DNA of 6,416 bases from JAYUZR01 sp043751595. Its GTDB lineage: Bacteria; Patescibacteriota; UBA1384; CAILIB01. Where the stretch lies: the NCBI GenBank assembly GCA_043751595.1, contig JAYUZR010000004.1:1-6416 (forward strand), read 5' to 3'. Made by a program: the position numbers and the translations under genes. The notes below the pieces were generated by a model. That model was not told where the DNA came from, made no database searches, and saw only the letters and a list, made by a program, of their open reading frames with translations. Below, one piece after another: positions 1 to 5,600 of this stretch. Within the stretch, counting starts at the first letter, position 1; every line of letters starts with the position of its first letter.

Positions 1-221
1 TCACCACTGGTGCGTAGGCGCTCAAGTACATCGTAGCCGGTAAGCTTTGGCATCAAGAGGTCTAGTAGCACCGCATCCGGCCGCTGCTTGGTGATAAGAT
101 CCAGCGCCGATTCTCCGTTATCAGCCACGAGCACGCTCCAACCAGCCTTAAGTAAGGCACCACCAAAGAGCTCTCTAAGAAGAGGCTCATCTTCGGCTAA
201 TACAACCAACGGCTTACGCAT
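1..221 (-). CDS. Response regulator receiver domain protein, partial (C-terminal part beyond left edge)
   Basis: This is the N-terminal 73 residues of a CheY-like receiver domain, the phosphoryl-accepting partner of a histidine kinase. The start of the protein reads MRKPLVVLAEDEPLLRELF. It shows the hydrophobic first strand followed by the acidic cluster E10-D11-E12 that binds Mg2+. The third strand VLLDLLMP carries the expected phospho-acceptor D54, followed by P59 and G62. The conserved Thr/Ser and Lys switch residues and any output domain lie outside the window, so it cannot be said whether this is a stand-alone receiver or a DNA-binding regulator. The ATG at 219-221 is the only reasonable start, because an in-frame TAA lies at 231-233. 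It overlaps the end of the upstream kinase gene by 8 bases (ATGCGTAA), which suggests translational coupling and a cognate pair. No Shine-Dalgarno sequence precedes it. Confidence 0.93.
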   Translation of the reverse strand, partial: MRKPLVVLAEDEPLLRELFGGALLKAGWSVLVADNGESALDLITKQRPDAVLLDLLMPKLTGYDVLERLRTSG

Positions 222-1557
222 GGTGGTCCATTATGGGGAACCTGGCAGTGAAAACAGTAGTTTTATTTGGATGAGAGACAAAGCCAACCCGTCCGCCGTG
301 TTCTTCTACAATGACGCGAGTCATATAGAGCCCGAGGCCATTACCGTTTGGCTCGATGCGCTGCGCGTTTTCTCCCCTAAAGAACTGGGTAAACACTTTT
401 TCGCGGTCTTCAGCCGCAATACCCACGCCGGTATTGGTAACCGAAACAATCAACTCATCTTCTTCGCGGGTAAGCTCCAGGGAGATAGTACCGTTATCGC
501 TGCAGTAATCAATGGCATTATTAACCATATTTTGCAGCGCCTCTTTAAGAAGGAGTGGATCCAGCATCGTATCAGGTACGCTATCTGGCACGGATACTAC
601 CAACTCTACGTGCTCATTTTCTGAAAGTGGACGATTGCGCTCGTGGAGATCGAGCACTACTTCTCGTAGATTCCCAACCCGAAGCTCGCAGTGCAGCTGA
701 CCTTCTTGAATACGAGAAACATTAAGCAACTCAGTTACCACGTGAATGAGGCGCTCATTAGTGCTATAGGCCTGGGTTACCAGCTTGTGCTGCTCTTCTA
801 ATACCTGAATAGCAGGGTCGGTCTGCAGGGCGGCCAGCACCCATTTAATAATAGAAAGCGGCGTACGCAACTGGTGCGAGGTAATAGAAAGGAACGAATC
901 CTTTAATTGATCCAGCTGGCGAAGCCTGTGGTTTTGATCCTCAAGATTCTTAAACGAAAGATTATATTGCACAGCATGGGCCACCACAGCCGCTACTCCA
1001 GAAGTAAAGGCCAGTTCTTGCTCGGTAACATTTTGCAGCGCGCGCTGAGTGTGGGCGCAGGTAATTACATAGGCAAAGCGCTCATCGCCCAGCTGGATTG
1101 GCGCCATCATTACTTCATCGGCACTAAAGAGCGCACGCAGGCTAAGATCGAGCGTATCAGTGCGCTGATGGGTAAGGTGCGATTTACCGGTGTGATACTG
1201 GCTTAGGAAAATAGCATTCGTGGTAGCGTAATCGCGAATATGTTGGATCTGACCTTCGCTCATACCGTGGTAGGCGTGCACCACCGGGTTACGCCCGTGC
1301 ATCCCAATAACTACCGCCCCATCCCAGTGCAACTGGTACACCAAGCCACGACAAAGTAGACCGTACATACTGGCCGTATCGGGCGCAGTAAAAATACTTA
1401 AATTAAGGGCCGACGCCATCTGCAACTGGCGAGCATGCCTATCGCGCGACTTGGTAGCCGTGCGTTTATCGTGCTCGAGCCCGTGCACTTTATCGAGCAA
1501 GCGATCGCGCTCGTGCTGGACGGCGGCAAGTTCCTCTAAGATAGCTGAATCTTTCAT
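214..1557 (-). CDS. Soluble sensor histidine kinase with GAF-like domain (HisKA + HATPase_c)
   Basis: This 447-residue cytosolic histidine kinase has no transmembrane segment. Residues 1-47 are a charged, heptad-rich probable coiled coil. Residues about 48-200 resemble a GAF sensory domain, and its ligand cannot be told from the sequence. Residues about 201-220 form a linker helix into the dimerisation domain. The H-box is SITSHQLRTP with the phospho-accepting H228. The ATP-binding domain shows the N-box LQNMVNNAIDY (N343, N347), a G1 box VTNTGVGI (373-380), the F-box FTQFFRG (389-395) and the G2 box GNGLGLYM (405-412). The usual Asp of the G1 box (DxGxGI) is Asn375 here. All other catalytic motifs look intact, so activity is expected. 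The ATG at 1555-1557 is the only likely start: an in-frame TAG lies upstream at 1588-1590 with no ATG, GTG or TTG between. The gene overlaps the downstream response regulator by 8 bases, and a terminator-like hairpin separates it from the gene upstream. Confidence 0.96.
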   Translation of the reverse strand: MKDSAILEELAAVQHERDRLLDKVHGLEHDKRTATKSRDRHARQLQMASALNLSIFTAPDTASMYGLLCRGLVYQLHWDGAVVIGMHGRNPVVHAYHGMSEGQIQHIRDYATTNAIFLSQYHTGKSHLTHQRTDTLDLSLRALFSADEVMMAPIQLGDERFAYVITCAHTQRALQNVTEQELAFTSGVAAVVAHAVQYNLSFKNLEDQNHRLRQLDQLKDSFLSITSHQLRTPLSIIKWVLAALQTDPAIQVLEEQHKLVTQAYSTNERLIHVVTELLNVSRIQEGQLHCELRVGNLREVVLDLHERNRPLSENEHVELVVSVPDSVPDTMLDPLLLKEALQNMVNNAIDYCSDNGTISLELTREEDELIVSVTNTGVGIAAEDREKVFTQFFRGENAQRIEPNGNGLGLYMTRVIVEEHGGRVGFVSHPNKTTVFTARFPIMDHHA

Positions 1558-1564
1558 TGAACTT

Positions 1565-1593
1565 ATTGTACGGCCCAGGTAACGAAACTAAAA
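1565..1593 (-). promoter_or_regulatory. Possible promoter of the histidine kinase gene, predicting a leaderless mRNA
   Basis: On the minus strand the hexamer TACAAT (1570 down to 1565) matches the -10 consensus at five of six positions. It ends only 7 bases before the kinase ATG, so transcription would begin at or within about a base or two of the start codon. At a 17-base spacing the -35 position is TTTTAG (1593-1588), which is weak and overlaps the T-tract of the preceding terminator hairpin. No Shine-Dalgarno sequence lies between the hairpin and the ATG, which fits a leaderless transcript. The -10 hexamer is seen; promoter function is inferred. Confidence 0.4.
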
Positions 1594-1619
1594 GGCCCAG
1601 GCGTTTGCCCGGGCCTTTT
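1590..1619 (-). terminator. Rho-independent terminator hairpin after the 147-residue membrane protein gene
   Basis: An inverted repeat pairs AAAAGGCCC (1590-1598) with GGGCCTTTT (1611-1619) over 9 bp. After a single A/C mismatch it continues with GGC/GCC and closes on a 4-base GTTT loop. On the minus strand the right-hand arm ends in TTTT followed by AGTTT. The hairpin begins 16 bases past the TAA of the 1636-2079 gene. Because both arms end in an A/T run it could also act in the other direction, but no plus-strand gene is seen here. It should insulate the kinase-regulator pair from the gene upstream. Confidence 0.8.
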
Positions 1620-1635
1620 CTTGAATCAAGAAGAC

Positions 1636-2079
1636 TTACTTCTTGTTCTGGTAGTCCTGGATTGCCTTAACTACACGAGAATCGCTCTTAACAGATTCGG
1701 TGAAGATAACCTGATTCTTGTTGATGCGCATACGATCGGTAGGCCCGTGAAGCTCTTCGCCAAGCTTAACTAATACAACCTGATTTTGATCGGTAGCCTT
1801 GGTATCGGTCTTGGTAGTATCTTGTGGGTTTTGGTTAACCTGCAGATAGTAGATATCGCGAAGATCGACCATAGTGGTGTTATCGGCCACCATTTTACCG
1901 AAGTATACCTGTCCGTTGGTAAGGAATACCGCGGTATAATCGGACACATTGTTGCCGCTATCTTTGATGACTGCGCCGGTTCCGAAAGGAAGATTGCCGC
2001 TACGGTAAGCGATAAAGCCGCCGCCAAGAATAACGAGGAGAACGATAATTGAGGTTAAAATAACACCTGTGCGCTTCAT
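1636..2079 (-). CDS. Conserved-looking small membrane-anchored protein of unknown function
   Basis: This 147-residue protein has a short basic N-terminus (MKR), one hydrophobic segment at about residues 6-24 and a hydrophilic remainder. It is probably a signal-anchored protein with its C-terminal domain outside the membrane. The domain contains FLTNGQVYFGK (52-62), DLRDIYYLQV (72-81), a polar Thr/Gln/Asp-rich stretch (83-100), LVKLGEELHGP (103-113) and INKNQVIF (119-126). From memory this motif set recurs in uncharacterised proteins of Patescibacteria. I cannot attach a function and no catalytic residues are evident. The motif spacing suggests a small beta-rich fold. The start is fixed by an in-frame TAA at 2089-2091, only 9 bases before the ATG, and no Shine-Dalgarno sequence is present. 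The gene lies between two terminator-like hairpins, so it is probably transcribed alone. Confidence 0.88.
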   Translation of the reverse strand: MKRTGVILTSIIVLLVILGGGFIAYRSGNLPFGTGAVIKDSGNNVSDYTAVFLTNGQVYFGKMVADNTTMVDLRDIYYLQVNQNPQDTTKTDTKATDQNQVVLVKLGEELHGPTDRMRINKNQVIFTESVKSDSRVVKAIQDYQNKK

Positions 2080-2104
2080 GAAAGAGGATTACGGATTCCC
2101 GATT

Positions 2105-2133
2105 AGTTTGATGAAAGAAATCAAGTGTGTCAA
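2105..2133 (-). promoter_or_regulatory. Possible promoter of the 147-residue membrane protein gene
   Basis: On the minus strand a perfect -35 hexamer TTGACA (2133 down to 2128) is followed, after 17 bases, by CAAACT (2110 down to 2105). That is a poor -10 with three of six consensus bases. It would give a leader of roughly 20 bases before the ATG at 2079. Between the hexamers lies a small inverted repeat, TTGAT-N7-ATCAA (2108-2124), which could be an operator or could be chance. The strong -35 and the position between a terminator and a gene support the call; the weak -10 limits it. Confidence 0.35.
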
Positions 2134-2181
2134 TCTCCTTCATCTACTACAACTCACTTTAGAAAAAAAGGTTGCATCCTC

Positions 2182-2219
2182 AGAAAACACCTCGGTCAAT
2201 AATGACCGAGGTGTTTTCT
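2182..2219 (-). terminator. Rho-independent terminator hairpin downstream of mscL
   Basis: A perfect 17-bp inverted repeat pairs 2182-2198 with 2203-2219 around a 4-base loop (ATAA). The stem core is ACACCTCGGTCA and each outer end is AGAAAA or TTTTCT, so the minus-strand transcript ends the stem in TTTTCT. It lies about 69 bases past the mscL stop and about 100 bases before the next gene. The symmetrical A/T ends would also permit action on the plus strand, where no gene is seen. The rest of the 2080-2288 spacer holds the candidate promoter at 2105-2133 and otherwise nothing I can name. Confidence 0.85.
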
Positions 2220-2288
2220 TGCGGGAAAAAATGCCGACTCATCAAAGTGGCGCATTACTTCAGGTTTTTGTCCCCGCAGGAAGAGGTA

Positions 2289-2627
2289 TTACGCTTTCGG
2301 CTTATCGATCTTTTTATCAAGCTGCAACACCTTTACGATGTAGTAAATGACGGCAGCGATCACGATAAAGTTAATAAGATCATTCAAGAAAATACCGTAG
2401 TGCATGATCGTTTCCTTACCACCGTACGTACCAAGACTTACTGCCAAGCCCTTAAGACCTTCGGCAGAACCAAGCAAAATACCGATTGGAGGCATTACCA
2501 CGTTATCGATGAGCGACTTAACCAGAGTAGCCACGGCACCACCAATAACTAATCCAACGGCCAGGCCGACTACTCCCTGTTCGCGGATAAACTCCATGAA
2601 CCCAGAGATAAACTTTTTTGAAGCCAT
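2289..2627 (-). CDS. mscL: Large-conductance mechanosensitive channel MscL
   Basis: MscL forms a homopentameric inner-membrane pore that opens under membrane tension and releases small solutes during osmotic downshock. This 112-residue protein has the family layout. An amphipathic N-terminal helix (about 3-16) leads into the pore-lining TM1 with GLAVGLVIGGA (21-31), the segment matching the E. coli gate region. A conserved DNVVMPPIG turn (41-49) and a short periplasmic loop (50-73) follow. TM2 begins MHYGIF (75-80) and runs to about residue 100. The cytoplasmic tail is only about 12 residues (LDKKIDKPKA), much shorter than in the roughly 136-residue E. coli protein, so the C-terminal helical bundle is missing. 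The ATG at 2625-2627 is fixed by an in-frame TAA at 2637-2639, and no Shine-Dalgarno sequence is present. No convincing promoter is seen in the 44-base gap after the surface-protein gene, so co-transcription with it is possible. Confidence 0.97.
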   Translation of the reverse strand: MASKKFISGFMEFIREQGVVGLAVGLVIGGAVATLVKSLIDNVVMPPIGILLGSAEGLKGLAVSLGTYGGKETIMHYGIFLNDLINFIVIAAVIYYIVKVLQLDKKIDKPKA

Positions 2628-2671
2628 ACCAAGTACTTACTTAACAGGCTTTCACTGTACCAAAATGCCGA

Positions 2672-5600
2672 CTACCTTCCTAGGCGAGTTCCGCCCTTTA
2701 GGCGCACATTTCCTTTTAGCCGACTCGGCTGACTCTTGGCCCCAGAAGCTACTTCAGGAGTACCGGCACCACCCACACTCCAGGCACCTGCTTCGGTACC
2801 AATAAGGGCGAGCCCTCCTGGTCCTATATTGAGCGAAGTAACATCGGCATCGGACAAGTCGGAGTTGCTGGTGGTGTATACCTTAGATTGGGTTCCAGAT
2901 GGGAGCAAAATACCAGTGACGGCGCCATCATCTGAGCCAGCGCCATTAGTAGCCGCCCACAGTGTATGCCCTTCACCAATCTGGGAACCAATCACCCAAG
3001 TCGGATCGTCAGAAGCTGAGCCGCTCGTAGCTCCGCGAGTAGTAGTTGCACTTGGTCGCACGGAATCGACAAGTGTCTGACCAGTGCCCTCGTTAAACTT
3101 GTACCACGAAGCTAATCCAGGAATCGTGTTTTCAGTCCTACCAAAGCCATTATTATAGATGGAAGAAATATCTGCGGCAGTTAGCTCAGACGTATACACC
3201 CGCACATCATCAAGAGTACCAGTAGTGTAGCGAGGAGTTCCAACGTCATACCCGCCGATAACGTACGTCCCCGCAGCAGTGTTAAGCGAGACGCTACTGG
3301 TATAGATAAGTGACCCATCAATATAGGCGTTTAGCGCGCCTCCGACTGAAACGGTCGCCGCTACATGATGCCATCCTAACCCAATGTGCACACCCGTACC
3401 CTTCCAGGCTATACTTTCCGAGAGAAAAATGAGCTCATTTCCATTACTGTCGAATGTTGCTGACCCAGTACCCAATCCAACACCCGTAGCACTATTACCC
3501 AACTTCATAAAAGCACCCTTAGTTGTGTCACTAGCCAAGTATACCCAAGTCGCTAACGTGTACGGACCGTAGGTTGCAGGAAGTGAGGTTGTAACAAAAT
3601 CGTCAGAACCGTCAAAGCTGAGCGCACTCCCCTTATCGGTAGAACTTGTAAGGCCAACAGACGTAACCTTATCCGAGGTACCACCAAGTGCTGGCCAGAC
3701 TCGTGTTGGATCATCAGATGCAACCGATGAGCTTGCGCCAAGAACAGCCTGATAAATGTTGTGATCTGCACCGCGAAGATTTTGCCCATCTCGCTCGTCG
3801 AAGTGGTACGAAGTTACCGTGTTCGAATCTGTACCAAATGGCTTAGTTGAAGGAGTGAAATTAGTAGTGTAACGAGTAATATTAGACACTCTCACCTCAT
3901 CAACTAGTCCAGAGAAGCACTCACCACTTCCTGCGTTACAACCCACCGTTACACCGGCGGCGTGCGTAGCAGTAATCGTCGTTGTTAATACTAGGACGCC
4001 ATCAAGCCACAGCTTTGTGCCGTTAGTTACCCCGCTATCAAAGGTTACGGCCGCATGATGCCAAACCCCATCTGCCACACTCACACCTGAATCTCTCAGA
4101 GACGAGGTATTCCAGTCGTAAATAGCTAGAGTTCCCGTGTGCACATAAAAGCCGTAGGCGAGCGATTTTAAGGCTACCGCGTGATAGCCAGCAGAACTAT
4201 CAGTGGTTCTAAACCACGCCTCGATAGTACCGGTACTAATATTAATTGCACCACCAGGACTTGGCTGAGTTACGAAGTCGTTTGTGCCATCAAAGCTAAG
4301 TGCTCCACCAAAGTTTTTCTCACTATACCCGCTCGTCCCAACCGAGCCTTGGCGAGTATAGTGGCGAACCGTACCTGAGGCCTGCGTGGAGTGCTCATCG
4401 ATAACATCGGCACCTGAGTTAGTACCCACTGCAAGCACATTCGAAACACCGTCAGCTGTACTATTTCCCTCAGTTACCGAGAGCGAGTTAACCGTATTCT
4501 GAAGTAAGGCAGGGGTTGAAGAAGTAGTATAACTGAGATCAGCGCCAGTTTGGTCGGCCGTATCGGCGGTAACATTGGTCCAGACATCTACTCCACCAGC
4601 CGTTGAATTGGCAGCGTACAATCGGCCACCTGAAGTAAGCGCAACCGAAAGATAGTCGTCGCCCGAGGTTTTTACGTAGCGGTTTTGCTGATGGGTAAGC
4701 TCGTTGTAGAGGTAGATACCATCGAGGCCGGCACCGGCGAAATACTGCACTCCGCCGATAACCTGCACCCCAATGCCATACGTGTAGCCATTGATTGAAG
4801 TCTCCCAGTCACAGCCGGTGGAGTAATTCACGGCAGTAGCCCGCACGGCAAGCCCCTGAGTACTACTAGCACCCATGTAGTAGCACTGGTCATGGTGAAT
4901 GTAGAGCCCCTGATCTTGGCTAAAATCAAGTCGCGAGAAGCCATAGCCACTCTTACCGACATACAGAATCCCGTTTTTCATGGTGGCAGTGTATGGAATT
5001 GCCCGAAACCATTCATTACCATCAGAAACCGGTGCCCGCATCCATAACTTGTTCGTTGAGGCATCAATAATATCAATGCCGCTCGCCGAGGTAATAAGGT
5101 GTGCACGTCGTGGGAAGCTACGCCGACTACCGCGTTGCGGCGTACTGGTGGAAAGCGCTTCAATAGCCCACGAGGCAATTTTGAACTTATCGTCAGCACC
5201 GTACAAGCCATTTGGGTTAAATCTAATTTCGACTCCAGTTGAAGGAAGTTCCGTAGTAGTGCTTGGCACTGGTGCGGGTGTGGACCAACTACCGCCAACT
5301 ACTCGCCACTTGTAGTAAAGCGGATCCCCCTGGGCTGGATCTGTTCTAATAATACCCGTACCCCAGGTTGGACCATTAGTAAGGGTGCCTACATTACTAT
5401 TACCCGATGCATCATAAGCAGTAGTACCAGTACCTTCATCAAGGTGCCAAAGACCCGCAGTGTCACTCTCAGTACGAAGGCGGCGAGCTGGGAAAAAATC
5501 GCTAGAATATTTGGCGCTACCGGAGATACGGACCTCATCAATACGTCCAGTAAATAATTCAGTTCCAGAACCGCTATTACTACCGGATGAACCTATCGTA

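Noticed and set aside
88..1206. Plus-strand open frames opposite the histidine kinase and regulator
   Set aside because: They lie wholly antisense to genes with intact family motifs and show no recognisable domain themselves.
2220..2278. Inverted repeat TGCGGG / CCCGCA in the mscL 3' region
   Set aside because: The stem is only 6 bp with a 47-base loop and no T-tract. The adjacent 17-bp hairpin is a far better terminator.
2069..2350. Possible small plus-strand gene in the spacer between mscL and the 147-residue protein gene
   Set aside because: It overlaps both flanking minus-strand features and the terminator hairpin. Its translation shows no membrane, domain or repeat pattern.
2228..2673. 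A 12-base direct repeat (AAAATGCCGACT) at 2228-2239 and 2662-2673, on either side of mscL
   Set aside because: It could suggest insertion of mscL as a unit. However, about one 12-base match is expected by chance in a window this size, the repeat is not at matching gene boundaries, and there are no mobile-element features.
2672..2800. Sortase-type or transmembrane cell-wall anchor at the surface protein C-terminus
   Set aside because: There is no LPXTG-like motif and no hydrophobic helix. The C-terminus is a short basic tail.
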